Below, one piece after another: positions 39,656 to 50,830 of a DNA stretch of 64,000 nt (the first letter of the stretch is position 1; the number at the start of each line of letters is the position of its first letter). This stretch comes from JBPESN01 sp051710625 (lineage in GTDB: Bacteria > Pseudomonadota > Gammaproteobacteria > Enterobacterales > Enterobacteriaceae). Location: assembly GCF_051710625.1 (NCBI RefSeq), contig NZ_JBPESN010000007.1, positions 1-64,000 on the forward strand. The letters are read 5' to 3'. The position numbers were made by a program, and so were the translations under genes. The notes below the pieces were generated by a model. That model had not been told where the DNA came from, searched no databases, and worked only from the letters and a program-made list of their open reading frames with translations.

Positions 39656-40262
39656 TAATTGAAAAGTTTGATCATGGCTCAGATTGAACGCTAGCGGCAG
39701 GCCTAACACATGCAAGTCGAGCGGCAGCGGGAAGAAGCTTGCTTCTTTGCCGGCGAGCAGCGGACAAGTGAGTAATATCTAGGGATCTGCCCGATGGAGG
39801 GGGCAACTACTGGAAACGGTAGTTAATCCTGCATAACGTCACAAGACCAAAGTGAGGGACCTTCGAACCTCGCACCATCGGATGAACCCAAATAAGATTA
39901 GCTAGTAGGTGAAGTAATGGCGGCACCTAGGCGACGATCCCTAGCTGGTCTGAGAGGATGACCAGTTACACTGAAACTGAGACGCGGTCCAGACTCCTAC
40001 GGGAGGCAACAGTGGGAAATATCGCATAATAAAGGAAACCCTGATGCAGCCATACCGTGTGTGTGAAGAAGGCCTCCGGGTTGTAAAGCATTTCCAGCGG
40101 AGAAAAAAGCGATAGTGTTAACAGCGCTATCGATTGGTGTTACCCGCAGAAAAAGCACCGGCTAACTCCTTGCCAGCAGCCGCGGTAATAGGGAAGATGT
40201 GTACTGGGGTGAAGTCGTAACAAGGTAAGCGTAGGGGAACCTGCGGTTAGATCGCCTCCTTA
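39656..40262 (+). pseudogene. rrs: 16S rRNA gene with ~945-nt internal deletion
   Basis: The 5' end (AAAGTTTGATCATGGCTCAG) through GCCAGCAGCCGCGGTAATA corresponds to E. coli positions 1-535. After about 12 filler bases (40191-40202) the sequence resumes at CTGGGGTGAAGTCGTAACAA, E. coli 1483, and ends at CCTCCTTA (1542). Total length is 607 against about 1542. The central domain, the 3' major domain and most of helix 44 are gone, so this copy cannot form a 30S subunit. The remaining 5' part also carries substitutions at invariant positions, mostly G to A (for example GGCAACAGTGGGAAAT for GGCAGCAGTGGGGAAT; GGTTAGATCG for GGTTGGATCA beside the anti-Shine-Dalgarno). Decay therefore goes beyond a single deletion. 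Confidence 0.95.
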
Positions 40263-40359
40263 CCAAAACAATACGTCGAGTGACGTGTCCACGCAGATTG
40301 TCTGATAACTGTCACGAGCAAAGCAGGCCGACGGCGGCTTTATTATGCCGATTTTTCGT

Positions 40360-40435
40360 GTCCCCTTCGTCTAGTGGCCCAGGACACTGCCCTTTCACGG
40401 CGGTAACAGGGGTTCGAACCCCCTAGGGGACGTCA
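40360..40435 (+). tRNA. gltT: tRNA-Glu (UUC) in rRNA spacer
   Basis: The tRNA sits between 16S and 23S with the E. coli gltT-type sequence. The acceptor stem is GTCCCCT/AGGGGAC, the anticodon loop CTTTCAC has anticodon TTC, and the T arm is AGGGGTTCGAACCCCCT. Differences from E. coli tRNA-Glu include a G-U wobble pair in the anticodon stem, and an encoded 3' end TCA instead of CCA. Maturation would need CCA to be rebuilt. Other enteric rrnA operons carry Ile/Ala tRNAs, but rrn tRNA content varies. Confidence 0.92.
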
Positions 40436-40810
40436 CCTTGCTTGTTATTTCAGAGCGTGTTTGCATTTTCAAGGCGCGCTGCGAAATACCGCTCTTTAAC
40501 AATCCGGAACAAAGCTGAAAATTTGAAACACATGTTGAAGTGCAAACTCAGTATGAGAGTCTCTCAAACAAAGTAAGCAAACCTGAGATAACGTGCAAGC
40601 GTTATCACTGTACTGCGAAAGGCACTGTCGTCTCCGCGCGGTCTTCATAGACTACGCCAAGGTAAAAGTGAGCAAGCGGTGACAGGGCAAGGTGCACGGC
40701 ACGCAGGCACTGCAGTGGACTTAGCGTCCGTGAGGATGACGAGTACCGGGCAACGCAGTCCTGGTAACATGTAGCCAGCCGAAAAGCAGACAAACAGCTC
40801 AGGGTTGTGA

Positions 40811-43719
<2,909 letters not shown>

Positions 43720-43971
43720 ACAACACCTGAGCTGTTTGAGAGGGAAAAAGCCGAAGCCGTAACGAACGTTAACGGCAAAGCGCCAGCGACGTGGCTGCGG
43801 AAAGCCAATGCCGAAAGCATACAGCTCTGTAATGCGGAGGCAGGGCGTGAACGCGTGCGCCAAAGACAAGACAATATCAGCGATGTTCCGGCATAACGCC
43901 TGACGGTCACGAGAGTGAGGGTCGGGCGGCAAAAGCAGTCTGTGCGGCGGAAGCGGCACGGAAAGAGAATT
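43720..43971 (+). other. Unusually long 23S-5S spacer
   Basis: The spacer is 252 nt against about 92 in E. coli. Only its start (ACAACACCTGAGCTGTTTGA) and end (AGAATTTGCC) resemble enteric spacers. The middle contains an imperfect hairpin near 43756-43778 and a 63-codon open frame (43705-43896) that is not convincing as a gene. Confidence 0.6.
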
Positions 43972-44092
43972 TGCCTGGCGGCACGAGCGCGGTGGTTCCA
44001 CCTGAACCCCATGCCGAACTCAGAAGTGAAACGCCGCAGCGCCGATGGTAGTGTGGGGTCTCCCCATGCGAGAGTAGGGAACTGTCAGGCAT
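43972..44092 (+). rRNA. rrf: 5S rRNA
   Basis: This 121-nt gene runs from TGCCTGGCGG to GTCAGGCAT. The core CCATGCCGAACTCAGAAGTG and GATGGTAGTGTGGGGTCTCC is E. coli-like. One C to T change in helix I (GTCAGGCA for GCCAGGCA) leaves a G-U pair. It is followed by the operon terminator about 48 bases later. Confidence 0.95.
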
Positions 44093-44140
44093 CCATTACG
44101 TCCCAACGGGTAAGCCCGGGGTGACGAGCAGGTTCAACGA

Positions 44141-44170
44141 GCCCTCTGCCTTCGCAGAGGGCTTTTTGTT
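44141..44170 (+). terminator. rRNA operon terminator
   Basis: A 9-base-pair stem GCCCTCTGC / GCAGAGGGC with loop CTTC spans 44141-44162, followed by TTTTTGTTTTT. It is a strong rho-independent terminator placed after the 5S gene. Confidence 0.92.
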
Positions 44171-44207
44171 TTTGCGGACCACGGCGACCCGCTGCCGGCG
44201 AGGCAAC

Positions 44208-45456
44208 TGTAATGACACACTGAATTTGGCCACCTGAACAGAAGTGATATGCTCACCTCAGAACAACACGGGTGCACCAATGAAAAGAAGAAATTTTAGT
44301 CCTGCATTCAAACGCGAATCCGCTCAACTGGTTGTCGACCAAAATTACACCGCCGCGTAAGCAGCAAAAGCCATGGACGTCGGCCTTCCTACGGTGACAA
44401 AATGGGTAAAACAACTGCGTGATGAGCGACAGGGGAAAACGCCAAAAGTCTCTCCCATAACCCCGGAACAAATCGAAATACGTGAGCTCAAGAAGAAGGT
44501 ATAACGCATTGAAATAGAAAATGAAATATTAAAAAAGGCTACAACGCTCTTGATGTCAAACTCCCTGAACAGTTCTCGTTAATCGGGAAACTCAGAGCGC
44601 ATTATCCTGTGGCCACACTCTGCCACGCGTTCAGGGTTCATCACAGCAGTTACAAATACTGGAAAAGCCGTCCTGACAGGCCAGACGGCAGGCGAACGGT
44701 ATTGCGCAATCAGGTTCATGAACTGCACAATATCAGCCATGGTGCAGCTGGCGCGAGAAGTATCGCCACCATGGCAACCCAGAGAGGCTTCCGGATGGGG
44801 CGCTGGCTCGCAGGCAGGCTCATGAAAGAGCTGGGGCTGGTCAGTTGTCAGCAGCTGACGCACAGGTATAAGCGTGGCGGTCAAGAGCATGTTGCGATCC
44901 CGGATTATCTTGAGCGCTAGTTCGCTGTAACGGAGCCAAATCAGGTATGGTGCGGCGATGTGACGTATATCTGGAGCGGGAAACGCTGGGCACACCTTGT
45001 GGTTGTTTTTGATCTGTTCGCGAGGAAACCGATGGGCTGGGGTATGTCGTTCTCCCCGGACAGCAGACTGCCCATCAAAGCACTGGAAATGGCATGGGAA
45101 ACGCGTGGTAAACCAGCCGGAGTGATGTTCCACAGCGATCAGGGTAGCCACTATACGAGCAGGCAGTTCTGACAGTTGCTGTGGCGTGACCGGATCAAAC
45201 AAAGCATGAGTCCGCGTGGTAACTGTTGGGATAACAGTCCGATAGGGCGCTTCTTCAGAAGTCTGAAAAACGAGTGGATACCGGTAATGGGCTACATAAG
45301 CTTCGGCGAAGCAGCTCATAAAATTATCGACTATATCGTGGGATATTACAGCGCACTCAGGCCGCATGAATATAACGGTGGGTTGCCACCAAACAAATCA
45401 GAAAATAGATACTGGAAAAACGCTAACGCGGTGGCCAGTTTTAGTTGACTACTACA
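44208..45456 (+). mobile_element. IS3-family element, full length, replacing mobBA-yihD-srkA
   Basis: At 1249 bp this is the most complete copy, with both inverted-repeat ends (tgtaatgacacac at the left, gactactaca at the right). OrfA starts at 44280 (MKRRNFSPAFKRESAQLVVD) and is stopped by TAA near 44358; further stops occur near 44502 and 44918. OrfB has frameshifts, a TGA at 45170 after TSRQF, and the catalytic Glu replaced by Gly (NSPIGRFF). The first two catalytic Asp are present (CGDVTYIW, HSDQGSHY). The flanking triplets (aac left, gat right) do not match, so there is no target duplication. It lies between the rRNA terminator and the last codons of srkA. Confidence 0.93.
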
Positions 45457-45457
45457 G

Positions 45458-45553
45458 ATTGAGGGGGAATTCTGGTCGCAACAAACGGCGCTATTTATTG
45501 AACAGGCAGCGCTGCTACAACAGCCGCCGTTACAGCTGATGCCGGTATATTAA
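45458..45553 (+). pseudogene. srkA: SrkA (YihE) kinase, C-terminal remnant
   Basis: About 30 codons remain: EFWSQQTALFIEQAALLQQP through LQLMPVY-stop, matching the C-terminus of E. coli SrkA (stress-response Ser/Thr kinase). The rest is gone and the IS3-family element directly abuts. In E. coli srkA is immediately upstream of dsbA, as here. Confidence 0.85.
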
Positions 45554-45596
45554 TTGTTTTATCGCCTACGTTATTCATTTTGGAGAGACACTATTT

Positions 45597-46220
45597 ATGA
45601 AAAAAATATGGTTTGCGTTAGTAAGTATCGCGTTGGCATTCAGCGCCTCGGCCGCGCAATTTACTGAAGGTCAGCAATATGTCCAGCTCGACAAGTCGTT
45701 GACCAGTGAACCCCAAGTGCTGGAATTTTTCTCGTTTTACTGCCCGCATTGTTATCAATTCGAGCAGGTCTATCACATCTCCAGCACGGTGAAAAAAGCG
45801 CTGCCTGCCGGCACCAAAATGACCAAATATCATGTGGATTTCCTGGGGCCGATGGGCAAACAGCTGACCCAGGCCTGGGCTGTAGCCATGGCGCTGAGGG
45901 TAGAAGACAAAGTGAGTCCGCTGCTGTTTGATGGTCTGCAAAAAACGCAAACCATACAAACGCCGGACGACATCCGCGCGGTGTTTGTCAAAGCGGGCGT
46001 CAGCACGGAAGAGTATGATTCCGCCTGGAACAGCTTTGTCGTGAAATCTCTGGTCGTACAGCAGGAGAAAGCGGCCACCGATCTGCAGCTGCGCGGCGTG
46101 CCGGCAATGTTTGTCAACGGCAAATATATAATGAAAAACGATGGGCTGGATATGTCGTCAATGGACGCTTACACCGAACAATTCGCCGATGTCGTGAAAT
46201 TTTTGCTGAGCCAAAAGTAA
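45597..46220 (+). CDS. dsbA: Periplasmic disulfide oxidoreductase DsbA
   Basis: DsbA introduces disulfide bonds into exported proteins and is reoxidised by DsbB. The 207 residues have a signal peptide of about 19 (cleavage near SASA-AQF). The active site C49-P-H-C52 lies in FFSFYCPHCYQF, and the cis-proline loop is LRGVPAMFVNGKY. Length equals E. coli (208). It keeps its srkA-side position but yihF and yihG, found between dsbA and polA in E. coli, are missing. Intact, with a gagaga ribosome-binding site. Confidence 0.96.
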   Translation: MKKIWFALVSIALAFSASAAQFTEGQQYVQLDKSLTSEPQVLEFFSFYCPHCYQFEQVYHISSTVKKALPAGTKMTKYHVDFLGPMGKQLTQAWAVAMALRVEDKVSPLLFDGLQKTQTIQTPDDIRAVFVKAGVSTEEYDSAWNSFVVKSLVVQQEKAATDLQLRGVPAMFVNGKYIMKNDGLDMSSMDAYTEQFADVVKFLLSQK

Positions 46221-46244
46221 ACTCGCTTGCGGGTGAATGAAGCA

Positions 46245-46275
46245 CAACGCCGGCAGATGCCGGCGTTGTCGTTTG
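46245..46275 (+). terminator. Probable terminator of dsbA
   Basis: An 11-base-pair perfect inverted repeat, CAACGCCGGCA / TGCCGGCGTTG, at 46245-46268 lies 25 bases after the dsbA stop. The following T tract is weak (TCGTTTGT), so termination may be partial. Confidence 0.65.
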
Positions 46276-46637
46276 TGGTGAAGCCGCAAACAGCCAGTAT
46301 CTCTTTAATCTGCCGAAGGATAATGCTATTGCCCGCAACGGGCCATAGCAGGTTTATATCCACAATAGCAATACCCTTGTGATGATATTTGCTATTGCCG
46401 GGTTAATATATTAATCACTTGATAATAAAGGTTTTTTGTCTAGCGATATCACAAATATCGCGGCTGTCAATAAAAACTATATTTTTTACTCACAAAGTTA
46501 TCCACAGTATGATCCTGCGGATCTGGCTGCATTCGCGGTATTTTTATCGCCCTTATGCTACGCTAACCATCGTCTCCGGCTGCCGGCTGTGGCATGCTAC
46601 CCCTAATGTTTGCTGACTAAAAAGAACGAAATACGCT
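46276..46637 (+). promoter_or_regulatory. polA upstream region with DnaA box
   Basis: These 360 bases carry no gene. They contain a perfect DnaA box, TTATCCACA at 46498-46506, about 130 bases before the polA start. DnaA is known to stimulate polA in E. coli. AT-rich sequence near 46400-46500 could hold the promoter. yihF and yihG of E. coli are absent. Confidence 0.55.
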
Positions 46638-49430
46638 ATGGTGCAAATCGCAGAAAACCCGATTATTCTGGTGGATGGTTCTTCTTATCTTTACCGCGCC
46701 TATCACGCCTTTCCGCCGCTGACCAATAGCGCGGGGGAACCGACCGGGGCGATGTACGGCGTATTGAATATGCTTAAGAGCCTGCTGGTGCAATACCGAC
46801 CAAGCCATGTTGCGGTGGTGTTTGACGCCAAGGGCAAGACGTTCCGCGATGAGTTGTTCGAGCATTACAAATCCCACCGGCCGCCCATGCCGGATGATCT
46901 GCGCAGTCAGATAGCGCCGCTGCATGATATGGTCAAAGCGATGGGTCTGCCGTTGCTGGCCGTCAGCGGCGTCGAGGCCGATGACGTTATCGGGACGCTG
47001 GCGCTGGCGCTGGCGGCGGCGCGCGACAGCCGGGATGTCCTGATAAGCACCGGCGATAAGGACATGGCGCAGCTGGTGTCGCCCAAAATTACCCTGATCA
47101 ATACCATGTCCAACACCATTCTCGGCCCGGAGGAGGTGCAGCTGAAGTTCGGCGTGCCGCCGGAGCTTATCATTGATTATCTGGCGCTGATGGGCGACAG
47201 CTCCGATAATATTCCGGGCGTGCCGGGGGTGGGTGAGAAAACCGCGCAGGCGCTATTGCAGGGGCTGGGCGGGCTGGAAAGCCTGTATCAGCAGCTTGAT
47301 AGCGTTAGTGGCCTGAGCTTCCGCGGCGCTAAAACCATGGCCGCCAAGCTTGAGCAGCACCGTAAGGTGGCTTTTCTCTCCTACCAGCTGGCGACCATTA
47401 AAACCGATGTGCCGTTGGACTTGCCTTATGACCGGTTAACGGTGGAAGAGCCCGAGGCCGAAGCATTGATGCTGTTGTTCCAGCGTTATGAATTCAAACG
47501 CTGGTTAAGCGCTTTGGAAGCGGGTAAATGGTCGCAGGGACGCAAAAGCGCCGTTGCGCCGCCATCGCCGTTTACTGCGCTCCGTCCAGCGGCGGCCGAG
47601 GAGCCGACCGAGGCGTTGTCGAAAGAGGGCTATGTGATTATCGACACTGTGGCGACCCTGGAGACGTGGATCGGAGCGATTCGGCACGCCGGCGTGTTCA
47701 CCTTTGATACCGAAACCGACGGGCTGGATACGCTTACCGCCAATCTGATAGGGCTGTGTTTTGCCGTGAAACCCGGTGAGGCGGCTTATCTGCCGGTGGG
47801 GCACGACTATCTGGATGCGCCGGACCAGCTTGACCGCGCGGCGGTATTGGCGGCGCTGAAACCGGTTTTAGAAGATCCCGCCATCGGCAAGATTGGCCAG
47901 AATCTCAAATTCGATCGCGGAGTTCTGAAAAGGTACGATATCGAGCTGGCCGGCATTGCGTTCGATACCATGCTGGAATCTTACGTGTTGGACAGCGTCG
48001 CCGGCCGCCACGATATGGATAGCCTGGCAGAGCGTTTTTTACAGCACACCACCGTGAGCTTTGAGGAGATAGCGGGTAAAAGCCACAATCAGCTGACGTT
48101 TAATCAGATAGCAATGGAGCAGGCCGCGCCTTACGCCGCCGAAGACGCCGACGTGACGCTGCGTCTGCACCAAAAGCTGTGGCCACGTATTGAGCAGGCG
48201 CCGGAGCTGAAGAAGGTGTTTGAGGAAATCGAAATGCCGCTGGTGCCGGTCCTGTCGCGTATCGAGCGCACCGGCGTGCTTATCGACGAATCTATTCTTG
48301 CTGCACATTCGGTGGAGCTGGCCAAACGCCTGGAAGAGCTGGAAGGGGAAGCGCATCAACTGGCGGAGGAACCGTTTAACCTCTCTTCCACCAAACAGTT
48401 GCAGGCGATTTTGTACGATAAGCAGAAATTGCCGGTGCTAAAGAAAACCCCCGGCGGTGCCCCTTCTACCAATGAAGAAGTGCTGGCCAAGCTGGCGCTG
48501 GACTATCCGCTGCCGAAACTGATTTTAGAATATCGTGGCCTGGCCAAGCTAAAAGCCACTTACACCGATAAGCTGCCACAGATGATCAACCCGCTGTCGA
48601 AGCGGGTGCATACCTCCTATCATCAGGCCGTCACCGCTACCGGGCGGCTGTCCTCGAGCGACCCGAACCTGCAAAATATTCCCGTGCGCTATGATGAAGG
48701 CCGGCGCATCCGGCAGGCGTTCATCGCGCCGCCGGACGCGCTTATCGTGGCGGCGGACTATTCACAGATTGAGCTGCGCATTATGGCGCATCTCTCGCGC
48801 GACTCCGGTTTACTGAACGCCTTCGCTGCCGGCAAGGATATTCACCGCGCCACCGCCGCCGAAGTACTCTGTATGTCGCTCGAGAAAGTCACCCAGGATC
48901 AGCGCCGCAGCGCCAAGGCAATTAACTTTGGCTTGATTTATGGCATGAGCGCTTTCGGTCTGGCGCGTCAGTTGTCGGTGCCGCGATCGGAAGCGCAGAA
49001 ATATATAAATCTCTATTTCGAGCGGTACCCCGGCGTTTTGGAATATATGGAACGCACCCGCAGGCAGGCCAGCGATCGGGGTTATGTTGAAACCCTGGAC
49101 GGCCGCCGGCTGTATTTACCGGATATCCATTCGCGCAACGGTATGCGCAAAAAAAGCGCGGAGCGCGCCGCTATTAACGCCCCGATGCAAGGCACCGCCG
49201 CTGATATTATTAAGCGGGCGATGATTGCAATCGATGGCTGGCTGCAGCAGGAAGCGCCGCCGGTTCGCATGATTATGCAGGTGCACGATGAACTGGTATT
49301 TGAAGTGCAGCGCGATGCGGTTGAAAGTGCCAAAGCACGGATTAAGGCGCTAATGGAAGGCTGTTTTAAACTGGATGTGCCGCTGCAGGTGGACGTGCGC
49401 GTTGGAGAAAACTGGGATCAAGCTCACTAA
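46638..49430 (+). CDS. polA: DNA polymerase I
   Basis: Pol I removes RNA primers and fills gaps. The 930 residues match E. coli (928). The 5'-3' exonuclease domain is at about 1-320 (ILVDGSSYLYRAYHAFPPL, GVEADDVIGTLA). The 3'-5' proofreading domain begins near 325, with FTFDTETDGLDT keeping the catalytic Asp and Glu. The polymerase domain has motif A (AADYSQIELRIMAHLSRDSG), motif B (RRSAKAINFGLIYGMSAFG) and motif C (QVHDELVFEV). All catalytic residues are present. Intact, with spf downstream as in E. coli. Confidence 0.97.
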   Translation: MVQIAENPIILVDGSSYLYRAYHAFPPLTNSAGEPTGAMYGVLNMLKSLLVQYRPSHVAVVFDAKGKTFRDELFEHYKSHRPPMPDDLRSQIAPLHDMVKAMGLPLLAVSGVEADDVIGTLALALAAARDSRDVLISTGDKDMAQLVSPKITLINTMSNTILGPEEVQLKFGVPPELIIDYLALMGDSSDNIPGVPGVGEKTAQALLQGLGGLESLYQQLDSVSGLSFRGAKTMAAKLEQHRKVAFLSYQLATIKTDVPLDLPYDRLTVEEPEAEALMLLFQRYEFKRWLSALEAGKWSQGRKSAVAPPSPFTALRPAAAEEPTEALSKEGYVIIDTVATLETWIGAIRHAGVFTFDTETDGLDTLTANLIGLCFAVKPGEAAYLPVGHDYLDAPDQLDRAAVLAALKPVLEDPAIGKIGQNLKFDRGVLKRYDIELAGIAFDTMLESYVLDSVAGRHDMDSLAERFLQHTTVSFEEIAGKSHNQLTFNQIAMEQAAPYAAEDADVTLRLHQKLWPRIEQAPELKKVFEEIEMPLVPVLSRIERTGVLIDESILAAHSVELAKRLEELEGEAHQLAEEPFNLSSTKQLQAILYDKQKLPVLKKTPGGAPSTNEEVLAKLALDYPLPKLILEYRGLAKLKATYTDKLPQMINPLSKRVHTSYHQAVTATGRLSSSDPNLQNIPVRYDEGRRIRQAFIAPPDALIVAADYSQIELRIMAHLSRDSGLLNAFAAGKDIHRATAAEVLCMSLEKVTQDQRRSAKAINFGLIYGMSAFGLARQLSVPRSEAQKYINLYFERYPGVLEYMERTRRQASDRGYVETLDGRRLYLPDIHSRNGMRKKSAERAAINAPMQGTAADIIKRAMIAIDGWLQQEAPPVRMIMQVHDELVFEVQRDAVESAKARIKALMEGCFKLDVPLQVDVRVGENWDQAH

Positions 49431-49576
49431 GTGACAAATGACTAAGTACTTTTTGTAATTAAGCTACATTAAAGTGTGATGTATTTCTACAAGAAGCATT
49501 CCTTATACGTAAAAAGGTAAAAGTAAACTACAAAAAGTGCTTTTGCCCCATCAAAAAATAAGGTAAAGTTATCGGC

Positions 49577-49686
49577 GTAGGGTACAGAGATAAAATGTTC
49601 TATTTTTCAGACTTTTTACCTCACGTAGTCAAATTTGGCTAAGTATTAGCCGCCCAATCTATCTAGTAACTAGGGCGTTTTTTATT
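49577..49686 (+). ncRNA. spf: Spot 42 small RNA
   Basis: Spot 42 is an Hfq-dependent sRNA that represses catabolic genes when cAMP-CRP is low. The start GTAGGGTACAGAGATAAAAT and the middle GTTCTATTTTTCAGAC follow E. coli Spot 42 with scattered substitutions, and the place between polA and engB is the same. The 3' terminator hairpin is weakened: GCCC/GGGC pairs remain but the inner stem is mismatched, leaving only a small CTAG-TAA-CTAG hairpin before GGGCGTTTTTTATT. A CRP-like half site (TGTGA) is near 49475. Confidence 0.9.
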
Positions 49687-50022
49687 GGGCGCTGATAAAC
49701 TCGGCCAGGAGCGCCGCCGTCTCGACCGTTGGGGGCTTGCGGTGGGTTGCACTCCCAAAACGGTGGCCTCGATCCTATCGAGGCGAGGGCGCGAGCGGAA
49801 CCGTGTACTGATTAGACTAGCGTGCCGGGTGCCTAAACGCACCGTCGCCCTGTTAGGCTGTGATATCGCGGGCACGGAGGCTAACAGTGCTATCGCGGCA
49901 TTAGAGCCGCGGCGACCCAGACAGCGCTTAAACCGCGGACGTCAGGCCGCAGCGCTGTGGTACGGGCGTTAAATAGCGCTGTTATCGCTATTAGGCCGTG
50001 ACGCTGCAGAAATTTTAGCGCG
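49687..50022. other. Intergenic stretch between spf and engB
   Basis: No gene is supported. An open frame of 95 codons at 49685-49972 is Arg-rich, has no recognisable domain and lies where E. coli has only a short spacer, so it is more likely spurious. Its origin is unknown. Confidence 0.4.
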
Positions 50023-50661
50023 TTATTCTGTCTCCGGGGACCCTTCTGGAGCTGGCGGGAAGGCGGCAAACCAATCGTCCAACTTTTGCCGCAGCTTATC
50101 TACCCCCTGTTTTTTTAGCGATGAGAAGGTTTCAACCTGAACATCGGCCATAAAGGCCAGCGCCGTTTCGCGCACTTGATTCAGCTGCGCCTTGCGGGCG
50201 CCCGAAGCCAGCTTATCGGCCTTGGTGAGCAGGACCAGCACCGGAATATTGACATCGACCGCCCATTGCACCATTTGCTGGTCGAGATCTTTCATCGGAT
50301 GGCGGATATCCATTAATACCACCAGCCCCTTGAGGCTGTCGCGCATTTGCAGATATTCGCCCAGGGCGCGTTGCCATTTGCGTTTCAGTTCTTCAGGCAC
50401 TTTGGCGTAGCCATAGCCTGGCAGATCGGCCAGTCGAACGCCGGATTCCACCTCAAACAAGTTGATAAGCTGGGTGCGGCCGGGGGTTTTACTGGTCCTG
50501 GCCAGGCTTTTTTGATTGGTCAGGGTATTAAGCGCGCTGGATTTTCCGGCGTTGGAGCGCCCTGCGAAAGCGATTTCAATCCCGCTGTCGACCGGCAAAT
50601 GGCGGATATCCGGCGCGCTGGTCACGAAATGGGTCAGCTGATAGTTATAGGATTTGGTCAA
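50023..50661 (-). CDS. engB: Ribosome biogenesis GTPase EngB (YihA)
   Basis: EngB is a small GTPase needed for 50S assembly. The 212 residues match E. coli (210). G1 is GRSNAGKSS near 32, G3 is DLPGYGYAKVPEEL near 78, and G4 is LLTKADK near 145. The frame is intact. It converges on spf/polA and diverges from yihI, as in E. coli. Confidence 0.96.
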   Translation of the reverse strand: MTKSYNYQLTHFVTSAPDIRHLPVDSGIEIAFAGRSNAGKSSALNTLTNQKSLARTSKTPGRTQLINLFEVESGVRLADLPGYGYAKVPEELKRKWQRALGEYLQMRDSLKGLVVLMDIRHPMKDLDQQMVQWAVDVNIPVLVLLTKADKLASGARKAQLNQVRETALAFMADVQVETFSSLKKQGVDKLRQKLDDWFAAFPPAPEGSPETE

Positions 50662-50830
50662 CGGTATCCTCTCTCTGGAGATGGCATATTAACGGCAATT
50701 ATACCGATTATGGCCCGGGATGCGTTTTTTATCTTCGTCCGCGGGCGCAGTCACCTTTTTTCTTGCGCGGCTTTTTGATGGACTCCGCCGCGACGGTAGA
50801 CGTGATTACCCTTACCCAAGAGCAAACATT

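Noticed and set aside
49685..49972. 95-codon Arg-rich frame after Spot 42
   Set aside because: No domain, unusual composition, overlaps the end of the sRNA, and no ribosome-binding site.
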